Of a stretch of DNA of 22,577 bases, positions 15,289-22,577 are shown piece by piece. The notes under the pieces are model-generated. The model was not told the origin of the DNA. It saw only the letters and a list, made by a program, of their open reading frames with translations, and searched no databases. The stretch lies in contig JANQQF010000046.1 of NCBI GenBank assembly GCA_028285035.1, forward strand, positions 1 to 22,577, read 5' to 3'. Origin of the DNA: Phycisphaerae bacterium. Lineage in GTDB: Bacteria; Chloroflexota; Anaerolineae; 4572-78; J111. The position numbers and the translations under genes were made by a program. Each line of letters opens with the position of its first letter. Within the stretch, counting starts at the first letter, position 1.

Positions 15289-15960
15289 ATGTTAGATATT
15301 GGAGAAAAATTACGAGAGGCTAGAAACCAACAGAACTTAAGTCTGCGAGAGCTAGCGGCAAAGGCAGAGGTGAGTGCCAGTCTGTTAAGCCAAATTGAAA
15401 ATGGAAAGGCAAATCCCTCTGTTCGCTCTTTACATAGCATCGCTGAGGCTCTATCAATGTCTGTCGATCACTTTTTTCCTCAGAAAAAGGAGGATGATGT
15501 TGCTACTCCTCTTGAACAGCAGGTTGTCGAGCAGCTTGGCGTAGCCTTGACTGCCAGCGAATTACGTACAGGTCAAAATATAAGTAATGCTGGGGGGGGC
15601 ACTGTTTTTCGCCAAGGTGGGGCAAAAACGAAAGGGCCAGTCGCCAAAGTGGGAGACCATCCAACGATTGAATTGCAGGGTGGCGTTACCTGGACCCGCC
15701 TTACGCCCGAAACCGAAGAGGGGGTAGAGTTCCTCAAGGTGTGTTATGACGTTGGAGCAACGTCTGGCGAGAAGATGTCCCACCACACAGGCCGGGAGTT
15801 CGGGATGGTTTTGGAAGGGATCCTGCAAATTGAGCTTGGGTTTGAGACCTATGTGTTACATCCTGGAGACACCATCATATTTGACTCCACCACCCCTCAT
15901 CGTATGACAAATATCGGTGATGTACCAATGTGGAACATTTGGGTTGTGTTTAATCGGTAG
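15289..15960 (+). CDS. XRE-family regulator with cupin sensor domain
   Basis: The protein has 223 aa from ATG 15289, preceded by GAGG at 9 nt. An in-frame ATG at 15274 lacks a Shine-Dalgarno. Residues ~4-60 are the XRE/Cro helix-turn-helix (LREARNQQNLSLRELAAKAEVSASLLSQIENG in sense, given here only as landmarks LSLRELA and SLLSQIENG). Residues ~145-220 are a cupin-2 barrel (EKMSHHTGREFGMVLEG, LHPGDTIIF, PHRMTN). This is the PuuR-like architecture, in which the cupin senses a small metabolite. It diverges from the dehydrogenase operon, so it is a likely local repressor or activator. A convergent class-I amidotransferase gene follows. Confidence 0.9.
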   Translation: MLDIGEKLREARNQQNLSLRELAAKAEVSASLLSQIENGKANPSVRSLHSIAEALSMSVDHFFPQKKEDDVATPLEQQVVEQLGVALTASELRTGQNISNAGGGTVFRQGGAKTKGPVAKVGDHPTIELQGGVTWTRLTPETEEGVEFLKVCYDVGATSGEKMSHHTGREFGMVLEGILQIELGFETYVLHPGDTIIFDSTTPHRMTNIGDVPMWNIWVVFNR

Positions 15961-15984
15961 TAGACAGAATGATTAAACGTGAAT

Positions 15985-16061
15985 TAGCCCCCTCAGCCCC
16001 AAAGGGGGGAGCAAAAGTCAACTACTTAGGCGAGTTCCCCTTCTGGGGGTTAGGGGGGCTA
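15985..16061. repeat. G/C-rich inverted repeat between convergent genes
   Basis: TAGCCCCCTCAGCCCCAAAGGGG (positions 15985-16007; landmark ends TAGCCCCCT and AAAGGGG) is matched by the reverse complement of TTCCCCTTCTGGGGG-TTAGGGGGGCTA (16035-16061) with few differences. It lies between the XRE-cupin stop and the C26 stop and may end transcription from both sides. Confidence 0.6.
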
Positions 16062-16090
16062 CGACCGAATTAAATTTTAATCCCAATAAT

Positions 16091-16849
16091 CTACTCGCCT
16101 TTGTAAGCCAAACTCGCCTGAATGAACGCCTCAAAAATCAGGCGGGCCTCTTTATGTTCCGGGACTAATGTTTCTGGATGCCACTGGACCCCGCATAAAA
16201 AGGCGTGGCTAGGATGTTCAATCACTTCAACCACCCCGTCTGACGAAACACCCGTAACCACCAACGGCTCAACAACCTCGGTCACGGCCTGATGATGCAA
16301 ACTGTTCACCTCAATCGTTTGAGATCCTACAATTTTGGCCAAACGTGTCCCCTCAGTCAACTCAACTGTATGGATCATATCGGTCCAGCCGGGACCAGTG
16401 TCATCAACGTATGTGTAATTGTGCTTTGTTGCTTCAGGGTTGAGTGTCGGCAAATCCTGACACAATTTTCCGCCAAAGGCCGCCGCAATAATTTGAATGC
16501 CACGACAGATCCCCAAAAGCGGTTTATTGTCTTTGACCGCCCACCGAGTCAGCGTCATTTCCACTTCATCCCGATCGGGTTGTACATCAGACAACCTAGC
16601 CTGCACGTCCTCCCCAATCAGGGCTGGCGTCACATCCCCACCACCGGGCAATAAGATGCCTTGCGTCAATTGATAAAGCTGGCACAATGCCTCTTCGTCT
16701 AAATTGAGTGGAATTGGGAGCGGCACACCACCGGCCTGAGTTACAGCTTTGAGGTAAGATACATTTTGCACTTGAACCTTGCTGTTCAGATATTCCGCAC
16801 TAATATCGTGTCGGCAGGGAATGCCGATTAAGGGTCTAGTTTGGATCAT
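16091..16849 (-). CDS. Peptidase C26 / gamma-glutamyl-GABA hydrolase-like amidotransferase
   Basis: The protein has 252 aa, the usual length of PuuD-like class-I glutamine amidotransferases. It shows the motifs LLPGGGDVTP (~66-75), nucleophile Cys115 in LLGICRGIQ, and the catalytic His224 and Glu226 in VQWHPE. LHHQAV (184-189) is the conserved HHQ motif. The family hydrolyses gamma-glutamyl amides such as gamma-Glu-GABA in polyamine breakdown, but related members act on other substrates. AGAGGT lies 7 nt before the ATG. The gene starts 66 bp after the sigma-BFN stop on the same strand, so co-transcription is likely. Confidence 0.9.
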   Translation of the reverse strand: MIQTRPLIGIPCRHDISAEYLNSKVQVQNVSYLKAVTQAGGVPLPIPLNLDEEALCQLYQLTQGILLPGGGDVTPALIGEDVQARLSDVQPDRDEVEMTLTRWAVKDNKPLLGICRGIQIIAAAFGGKLCQDLPTLNPEATKHNYTYVDDTGPGWTDMIHTVELTEGTRLAKIVGSQTIEVNSLHHQAVTEVVEPLVVTGVSSDGVVEVIEHPSHAFLCGVQWHPETLVPEHKEARLIFEAFIQASLAYKGE

Positions 16850-16915
16850 TATGATACCTCTTGAGTAAGTTTTCAGGGCATCATACTCTAATTCCAGAGG
16901 CGAAGCAACGGCTGA

Positions 16916-18133
16916 TTACCCGTCTTGTCCCATCACAAACGCAACAAGCTGATCTTTTGTTTGCGCGAATTTTTCCGCCTGCTCAGCTTCAGACAACTGA
17001 TCGTGTTCAGCTTGGCGCTCTTTGGCCTGCTCATGTTTTGTTTGAGCTGCTTGTTCAATATGGTGGATGCCTACCCCAGTTGGTATGCCATCAAAATGAG
17101 AAATATCGTACCCAAATTCAGCCATAATATCCTCAGCTACATAAATCGGGCAATCCATAATCAGGGCTAAATTGATTGCATCACTGGGGCGGGCATCGAT
17201 ATTAGTCACAGTTTCTCCCAGGCGAATGGCAGCTAACGCATAGAATGTCTTGTTTTTCAACGTTTCGATCCGCACTGATTCTAACGTAACCCCAGCCCCT
17301 TTCAAAAGATTAGCCATAAACATATAGGTCATCGGTCGAGCGATTTCGTGATCAACAAAATTCAGGACAAGAGAGTCTCCCTCATATGGCCCAATCCAAA
17401 TTGGCAATAGTTGTTTGCCCACCTCATCCAGCAAAATGACAACATTATGTTGTTGTAGATGTTCACCTCCATCGGGGTCAACATGGGCCATCCTAGCCAC
17501 ATCAGCAACTTTGACTTCAATCATATTTGGCTTCCTTTCTTTGCCAGTGACTACATTCGTAATTTCATCATAAATGGGTAATAATTTGGTTTTCAATTGC
17601 CTTCTTGATTTATGGAGACGTCCTTTAATCGCTGTAACCGAAACACCAAACAGCGTGGCAATCTCTTGAAGAGACAGTTGCTCATAATAAAACAAGAGGG
17701 TTGTACTTTTGTTTTTCGGAGACAAACTATCAACGGCTCCTAGGATAAGCCGATGAAGCTCTCGTTGCTCGGCAATTGTCTCTGGATTAGGCAACGACTC
17801 CTGAAACAAGAGGTGATCTACCTGCATTCCACCCATTACGCTTTCTAATGAATAAAAATCCATTTTGAGTTGCCGCAAATAACTACGGCAGACATTGAGG
17901 GTGATACCATATAGCCAGCTTTTGAAACGTCGATCATCCCGCAGTCGATCCAAGGAAAGATAAGCCTGCAACAAGGCCTCCTGAGCTAATTCTTGCGCCA
18001 GCCACTCTTGCCGCACCATACTCAAGGTGATTCGCCGAACCATAGGCTGATGGCGTTCAATAAGTACCCCAAATGCCGCTTTATCACCAGACCGAGCTGC
18101 AGCAACATAATCAGCATCACTTTTTGTAATCAT
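16916..18133 (-). CDS. ECF sigma factor fused to bifunctional-nuclease (DUF151) domain
   Basis: The protein has 405 aa. Residues ~12-90 are sigma region 2 (DDRRFKSWLYGITLNVCRSYL is region 2.3-2.4-like). Residues ~122-182 are region 4 (LSLQEIATLFGVSVTAIKGRLHKSRRQL, the DNA-binding helix-turn-helix). A short linker leads to a BFN/DUF151 domain (~205-340) with the landmarks LPIWIGPYEGDSL and RPSDAINLAL. Residues ~358-395 form a charged, Gln-rich, probably coiled tail. Sigma parts direct RNA polymerase; BFN domains have reported DNase/RNase activity in other organisms. The frame runs without break across the junction. AGAAGG precedes the ATG. An internal Shine-Dalgarno and ATG at 17524 could also give the BFN part alone. 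Confidence 0.9.
   Translation of the reverse strand: MITKSDADYVAAARSGDKAAFGVLIERHQPMVRRITLSMVRQEWLAQELAQEALLQAYLSLDRLRDDRRFKSWLYGITLNVCRSYLRQLKMDFYSLESVMGGMQVDHLLFQESLPNPETIAEQRELHRLILGAVDSLSPKNKSTTLLFYYEQLSLQEIATLFGVSVTAIKGRLHKSRRQLKTKLLPIYDEITNVVTGKERKPNMIEVKVADVARMAHVDPDGGEHLQQHNVVILLDEVGKQLLPIWIGPYEGDSLVLNFVDHEIARPMTYMFMANLLKGAGVTLESVRIETLKNKTFYALAAIRLGETVTNIDARPSDAINLALIMDCPIYVAEDIMAEFGYDISHFDGIPTGVGIHHIEQAAQTKHEQAKERQAEHDQLSEAEQAEKFAQTKDQLVAFVMGQDG
17524..17538 (-). promoter_or_regulatory. Internal ribosome binding site for a free BFN domain
   Basis: On the minus strand AAAGGAAG (17538-17531) lies 6 nt before an in-frame ATG (17524-17522), codon 204 of the sigma-BFN frame. Translation from here would give a 202-aa protein starting MIEVKVADV, which is where stand-alone BFN proteins normally begin. 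Confidence 0.5.
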
Positions 18134-18142
18134 AAGACCTTC

Positions 18143-18171
18143 TTGTGAAACAGTACTGTTGTTATTATAGT
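18143..18171. promoter_or_regulatory. Overlapping divergent promoters with a 12-bp palindrome
   Basis: Plus strand: TTGTGA (18143-18148), 17 bp, TATAGT (18166-18171), facing the methyltransferase gene. Minus strand: a perfect TATAAT (18169-18164) facing the sigma-BFN gene. The two -10 boxes overlap. The perfect palindrome AACAGTACTGTT (18149-18160) fills the plus-strand spacer and lies near the minus-strand start point, so one regulator could block both. Confidence 0.65.
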
Positions 18172-18213
18172 GGCATAAATCATAAAAAAGGTTACTTTTT
18201 GGAGAAATGCTTT

Positions 18214-18969
18214 ATGAAATCTGACTCAACAAAACGATTTTCAGATCGAGTAGATAACTACATTAAATATCGTCCCCATTATCCAGAGGAAATCATTCCG
18301 TTTTTGGCAGAGAATGTTGGATTATCACCTAAGGCCATTATCGCCGATATCGGCTCAGGCACGGGTATTTTAAGTGAGCTATTTTTGAAGTACGGCAATC
18401 CTGTTTTTGGGGTGGAACCCAATCGTGAAATGCGAGAAGCGGCGGAGCAACTCCTTGAACCCTACACCAACTTCAAAAGCGTCGACGCTACCGCCGAACA
18501 GAGCACCTTACCACAAGCCAGTGTCGACTTTATCCTGGCTGGGCAAGCCTTTCATTGGTTTAATTTAGTCCCAACCCAAACAGAATTTAGACGAATTTTG
18601 AAGCCGAAGGGTTGGGTTATCTTGATTTGGAATCGTCGCACAACGGCCTCCCCTTTCCAACAAGCTTATGAGCAAATGCTGCATGACTACACCGATGATT
18701 ACAGACAAGTCAATCATCACAAAATTGATACAGATGTACTGACTCAATTTTTCGATCATTTTAAGATTGCAACCTTTGAGAATAGTCAACGCTTTGATTA
18801 TGATGGATTAAAAGGGCGGCTTCTCTCCTCATCTTATGCACCCCTAACAGGTCATCCCAAACACGCACAATTATTAAGCCGTTTGCAACAAATATTTACA
18901 GAATATCAAGAAAATGGCTTCATCACATTTCAATATAGTACCCAAATGTATTATGGACAGCTAGATTAA
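18214..18969 (+). CDS. Class I SAM-dependent methyltransferase
   Basis: The protein has 251 aa from ATG 18214, preceded by GGAGAA at 7 nt; an upstream in-frame ATG at 18145 lies inside the promoter and is rejected. Motif I IADIGSGTGILS (43-54), the acidic end of strand 2 (VEPN, Glu68), Asp91 in VDATAE, and motif IV FILAGQAFHWF (~106-116) define a methyltransferase-11/25-like fold. The N-terminal FSDRVDNYIKYRPHYP is typical of this subgroup. It transfers a methyl group from SAM to an unknown small molecule. It diverges from the sigma-BFN gene across shared promoters. Confidence 0.9.
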   Translation: MKSDSTKRFSDRVDNYIKYRPHYPEEIIPFLAENVGLSPKAIIADIGSGTGILSELFLKYGNPVFGVEPNREMREAAEQLLEPYTNFKSVDATAEQSTLPQASVDFILAGQAFHWFNLVPTQTEFRRILKPKGWVILIWNRRTTASPFQQAYEQMLHDYTDDYRQVNHHKIDTDVLTQFFDHFKIATFENSQRFDYDGLKGRLLSSSYAPLTGHPKHAQLLSRLQQIFTEYQENGFITFQYSTQMYYGQLD

Positions 18970-19217
18970 GCTCATTTATCATGAACTAATGTTGACAGAG
19001 TGAATTCTGTAGCTGAGGAGGCAATCTACAGGAACTGACAAAACCAGCTTGACACGCCACTAGTTCTATTTTCCTAACACATCTACTCGCAAAACCCGTT
19101 ATACTGGTTGTGACTTTTCAAAAAAGAAGTCGTATGTGCATCCAATTCATCAAATTCTATTTTTCACCCAATCAAAATCTAATTTAATAGTTATTCATAT
19201 AGTAAGGAAGGGGTTTT

Positions 19218-22200
19218 ATGAAGATTAATTCGCGTACGAAGCAATTAACAACCGTAATGGGGTTATGTATTACGCTTAGTCTCTTGGCCATAGGCCTGTT
19301 AGTCATTCCCGCAGAGCAAACGCTCGCTCACATAGATGAGCGGGCTGATGTCACCTTCGAAACGACCAGCCACTCCATCGCTCCACCGCTTGCCCAAAAT
19401 TCAGCGTCACAGTTACGTCCCCCCGCGCAAGGAGGCGCGGTTGCTGACCAAGTCACCCGCTTTTATCCCGCTACAGAAAAGAAATCAAAACAACCCCCCT
19501 CAAATACGAGTAATGAAGGGGTGGGCTTAAAACTCCCAGTTGTTATTTCTTTTACGGAAGACTTTGATGTGTCTTTCTCTGCCCAAGATCCTATCACCGG
19601 CCCCACCGCTATTGTCGGGATTAATTGGCAAACATTTGATCAGAGTGACAATGGCTTTGAGTATTTATGGGGGGGCATTGATGATAACAATGCCTTGGGT
19701 GTCAACTCAGCTTGGCCAGCGGCGGCTGGGATAGATGGCATCTTTCCAGAAGGGGCATTTTATCCTGGTAATGCAGATACCTGGATGACCGTTGGCCCCT
19801 TTGATTTTAGCACAGTTGATAACCCAGCGATCTCATTTGATTTGCTTGTTGATACGGAAGATGACGGGGACAAAATACTCTTCTGCGTTTCTGTCGACAA
19901 TTCTGACTATGAATGTACTTACTGGTATGGTAACTCTGGGGGGTGGTTTAATTATACCAGCTTCCTTGATACTTATGCCTATTACGATCAAGTTTGGTTT
20001 GGTTGGATATTTGAGACCGATGGAGATGGTGACAGCTCAACTTCTTTTGGTGCTTATGTTGATAATATTGTACTCACCTTAGATACAGACACGTTGGAAG
20101 AGCCTGTACTGGATGTTGATGGAGTTCTGATTCAAAATGGCGGCTTTGACAGCGTTCTATCCCCTTGGGTCAAATCTGAAAATATTAGCCTAACAGATGT
20201 CAATATCGTCACAGACAAGGGTTTATCTAACAATACATCTCTAAAGATGAATGGATCTCAGGGTGATTTTATTCGTCAGGAAATTGATATTCCATCTGAT
20301 GTTGAGCGTATCGATGTTAGTTATCGCTTTTCTATCCAAACCAGCGAAACAGAACCTTTTAATGATGATTTTTGTGCCAGTCTAGTTGAAACATCAGCCC
20401 CAACCCCACCTTCCGAAGGCTTCCTCGTTGACCTCGGCTGTTTTGACACGTTTTATGCTGAGGATGATCCAAATTTCTGGTATGATGCCTTTATTAGCTT
20501 GACTAAAGAGGAAATCGACCTGATTGAAGGACAAACGATTGACATCATGTTTGAGTTATACAACTCAGGTGATGCGGGTAGTGAAACTATCGTCTGGGTG
20601 GATGATGTTGAAATGTACGCCAGTGGGGAAACTGGCGGATTGGGGGCCCAAGATAGTAATGAGTATAACGATGAGCCAGACTTAGCCACAAATGTTGCTT
20701 GTAACACCACAATCAACGCCTATATCGGGGATGCATTGGGTGGATTTGATGTTGACTGGTATCGAGTAGACAACGTTCCTAATGGCGATTTCTTTGTGGT
20801 TGATATTGACGCCCAAACTAAAATTCCCGCCTCAGATGCTGATACAGTTGTCGAAGTGTTTGACGCGAATTTTAATCTTGTTGCTGAGAATGACGACGAT
20901 AACGTTACGTTTGACTCTTATATCAGCTTTCAAAATAATATCCCCAATGCCACCTATTACATCGTAGTCGAGGATTATTCCGGTGAGGGGACAGGGAACT
21001 CTTTTTATGATATGGGGGTTCGCTGTAATTCAACGAGTGAACCTGCACCTCAGCCCGCCACCGTACAAACGCCAAGCCCAGATACTTGGACAATTATGCT
21101 CTACCTCAATGGTGAAGACAGTTCATTTGAAAGTATTCTCCACAAATACATTGAGGATTTAGAAGGTATTATCGCAGGCAAGGAAGCATACACCACGATT
21201 ACCGTTTTATATGATGGCCCAAGTAGCACAAATGGTAGTGCGGTAAAATCTGATATTCTTGGCTCAGGGACCACCCGTTTAATTGTTCAAGCCAATGGGA
21301 GCTACACAGAAGGGACAAACCTGTGGAATCTCGGCGAAGAAAATATGGGCGATCCTGACACCCTTGAAGATTTTATCAATTGGTCAATGGACCGCTTCCC
21401 GGCTGAGAATTACTACCTCTCCATTGACGACCACGGGGATGGGATTTATGGGGTCAGTCAGGATGTCACATCCAGCGATATTCTCACGCCTGATGAAGCG
21501 TATGCAGCCTTGAAGGGCGGTACGCTTAACGGTAATCCATTACGAAAAATCGATATTTTTGACTATGAAGCCTGTTTAATGGGCCTCACCGAAAATGCTC
21601 ACGATATGCGAAACTGGATTGACCGAATGGTGTTCTTCCCACAAATTAGTTGGGGAATTGATACCTATCCACAATATTTTAGAGATTTACAGGCTACTGA
21701 TGAACCTGGCACAGTCGGTGAGCGTATCGTAACCCGTTACTCTGAAGAAGCCTTCAAAGCAAACGACGGTAAGGGGTATCCTCACGTTGTTTCCATTGTT
21801 GACCTAGCCGAAATGGACAAGGTTGTTGATGCAGTCGACCAATTGGGGAGAGCCTTAACCAGTACGACCACAATGACTCAGGTCCGTTCGGCTCGTAACA
21901 ATTCCCAGGCCTACGCAAACAGTGATGATGCGACAAATCCGGATCACGCAGATTATATCGACATCTGGGATTTCGCCGACAATGTATCAAGCCTTGTGCC
22001 CACAGAAGCTGCCGCTGTTAAAGACGCTGTTGATAAGGCGGTTATTCTTGAAAAATCCGCCAGCGGATTTGTTAACAACTACTTCTGGGCGCATGGTGAC
22101 TCCCACGGTCTTGGCATTTACTTCCCCGCCAGTCAAACCTCATTAGGTTTCGATGACTATCCTGAGCTTTATGAAATGAGTGAAGAGAAAGGATGGGATG

Positions 22201-22400
22201 AATTCCTGGCTTGGGCCGTACCAGAGGAGGGAACATCAAGCAGCAGCGCTAGTGGGGGGAAAGGGGCCTCAAGTGCCCGTGGCGCATCAAGTGCCCGTGG
22301 CGCATCAAGTGCTCGGACCCAAGATAAATTAACAGAGACCAACGACACTATCTTTATTACAGCAGACAACTTTGTTTACTTACCACTTGTTGTCAAGTAA
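19218..22400 (+). CDS. Secreted clostripain-family (C11) protease, multidomain
   Basis: The protein has 1060 aa. Residues 1-37 form a signal peptide. Residues ~110-290 and ~300-468 are two beta-sandwich-like extracellular regions rich in Asp/Gly. Residues ~478-603 match a bacterial pre-peptidase C-terminal domain (EYNDEPDLA, DVDWYRVD, FVVDIDA, YYIVVEDYSGEGTGNSFYDMGV). Residues ~622-1000 are the C11 domain: TIMLYLNGED, His739 in LSIDDHGDG, and Cys786 in DYEACLMGL; both catalytic residues are kept. A low-complexity tail (GASSAR repeated) leads to the end FVYLPLVVK. AAGGAAGGGG precedes the ATG. It is probably an extracellular or surface-held Arg/Lys-specific-type protease. Its specificity is inferred from the family. 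Confidence 0.9.
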   Translation: MKINSRTKQLTTVMGLCITLSLLAIGLLVIPAEQTLAHIDERADVTFETTSHSIAPPLAQNSASQLRPPAQGGAVADQVTRFYPATEKKSKQPPSNTSNEGVGLKLPVVISFTEDFDVSFSAQDPITGPTAIVGINWQTFDQSDNGFEYLWGGIDDNNALGVNSAWPAAAGIDGIFPEGAFYPGNADTWMTVGPFDFSTVDNPAISFDLLVDTEDDGDKILFCVSVDNSDYECTYWYGNSGGWFNYTSFLDTYAYYDQVWFGWIFETDGDGDSSTSFGAYVDNIVLTLDTDTLEEPVLDVDGVLIQNGGFDSVLSPWVKSENISLTDVNIVTDKGLSNNTSLKMNGSQGDFIRQEIDIPSDVERIDVSYRFSIQTSETEPFNDDFCASLVETSAPTPPSEGFLVDLGCFDTFYAEDDPNFWYDAFISLTKEEIDLIEGQTIDIMFELYNSGDAGSETIVWVDDVEMYASGETGGLGAQDSNEYNDEPDLATNVACNTTINAYIGDALGGFDVDWYRVDNVPNGDFFVVDIDAQTKIPASDADTVVEVFDANFNLVAENDDDNVTFDSYISFQNNIPNATYYIVVEDYSGEGTGNSFYDMGVRCNSTSEPAPQPATVQTPSPDTWTIMLYLNGEDSSFESILHKYIEDLEGIIAGKEAYTTITVLYDGPSSTNGSAVKSDILGSGTTRLIVQANGSYTEGTNLWNLGEENMGDPDTLEDFINWSMDRFPAENYYLSIDDHGDGIYGVSQDVTSSDILTPDEAYAALKGGTLNGNPLRKIDIFDYEACLMGLTENAHDMRNWIDRMVFFPQISWGIDTYPQYFRDLQATDEPGTVGERIVTRYSEEAFKANDGKGYPHVVSIVDLAEMDKVVDAVDQLGRALTSTTTMTQVRSARNNSQAYANSDDATNPDHADYIDIWDFADNVSSLVPTEAAAVKDAVDKAVILEKSASGFVNNYFWAHGDSHGLGIYFPASQTSLGFDDYPELYEMSEEKGWDEFLAWAVPEEGTSSSSASGGKGASSARGASSARGASSARTQDKLTETNDTIFITADNFVYLPLVVK
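22260..22316 (+). repeat. 18-bp tandem repeat in the protease tail
   Basis: Three copies of an 18-bp unit encode GASSAR (protein residues ~1016-1033). The last is slightly diverged (GCTCGG). It lies between the catalytic domain and the YLP tail. Confidence 0.8.
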
Positions 22401-22430
22401 TCAAATCACAAATCTTCAAACCTAAATGAA

Positions 22431-22468
22431 AAAAGCAGGTCTTCCTTACAAGACGAAGACCTGCTTTT
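22431..22468. terminator. Strong intrinsic terminator after the protease gene
   Basis: AAAAGCAGGTCTTC (22431-22444) and GAAGACCTGCTTTT (22455-22468) form a perfect 14-bp stem with a 10-nt loop and a T-rich 3' side (GTTTT). An A-run on the left lets it also act leftwards. Confidence 0.88.
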
Positions 22469-22505
22469 GTTTTGTAATATTCATACCTTGATTTTGTGCA
22501 AAGGC

Positions 22506-22553
22506 AGGGGGTTTCTACCCCCTACGTGCAAAGAGAGGCGAGTTCTACTCGCC
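22506..22553. repeat. Twin-hairpin repeat, copy 2
   Basis: AGGGGGT-TTCT-ACCCCCT (22506-22523) and GGCGAGT-TCT-ACTCGCC (22537-22553) are two perfect 7-bp hairpins 13 nt apart. The same TTCT/TCT loops and paired layout occur at 4418-4459, though the stem sequences differ. Confidence 0.7.
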
Positions 22554-22577
22554 CAAACAGTACTTTTTCAAACAAAT

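Noticed and set aside
18145..18213. Methyltransferase start at 18145.
   Set aside because: This ATG lies within the -35/spacer region of the proposed promoter. ATG 18214 has a proper Shine-Dalgarno and gives the usual N-terminus of the family.
19049..19077. TTGACA upstream of the protease gene as its promoter.
   Set aside because: The -35 is perfect, but no acceptable -10 lies 15-19 bp downstream (TTCCTA/TCCTAA). The true promoter was not identified.

Overview
The window looks like a chromosomal segment of an uncultured Chloroflexota bacterium, probably Anaerolineae-like. The assignment is an inference. It rests on two large secreted proteins ending in a short YLP-x-V-x-K tail (a feature I associate with Chloroflexota secretomes), a choice-of-anchor-Q beta-helix protein, an ECF sigma factor fused to a bifunctional-nuclease domain, and intergenic gaps full of short wordy repeats. 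Base composition is moderate. There are no rRNA, tRNA, CRISPR, phage or intact IS genes.

Layout: (1) 254-2410, a secreted parallel beta-helix protein. (2) 2792-4845, a rightward cluster tetR / DUF2867 / SRPBCC / DUF6463; the tetR promoter carries a perfect palindrome between -35 and -10. (3) 4842-6378 leftward, a SpoIIAA/STAS-like protein of unknown role and a Crp/Fnr-type regulator, separated by a ~320 bp hairpin-rich element with inverted ends. (4) 6379-7946, a repeat-rich gap holding an orphan antitoxin-like 54-aa gene and a start-less, frameshifted gene remnant. (5) 7947-9578 leftward, a Tat-exported protein with two Ig-like domains and a seven-bladed YVTN propeller. (6) 14945-10004 leftward, a 2-oxoacid/acetoin dehydrogenase-type operon: E1 alpha, E1 beta, a DddP-like M24 protein, and E2. 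No E3 is in the window. A divergent XRE-cupin regulator (15289-15960) is its likely controller. (7) 18133-16091 leftward, the sigma-BFN fusion and a class-I glutamine amidotransferase of the gamma-Glu-GABA hydrolase family. A methyltransferase gene diverges from them (18214-18969) across overlapping promoters with a 12-bp palindrome. (8) 19218-22400, a large secreted clostripain-family (C11) protease with its own terminator.

How the parts connect: the dehydrogenase operon is the metabolic core. It would convert a 2-oxoacid or acetoin-like substrate to an acyl-CoA, with the E3 subunit supplied from elsewhere. Its M24 member keeps most metal ligands but has Cys in place of the second Asp, so it is probably not an ordinary peptidase. 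The extracellular set (beta-helix, propeller, clostripain) suggests an envelope rich in adhesive or protein-degrading surface proteins. The most unusual single gene is the sigma-BFN fusion, which also has an internal Shine-Dalgarno and ATG that could give a free nuclease-domain protein.
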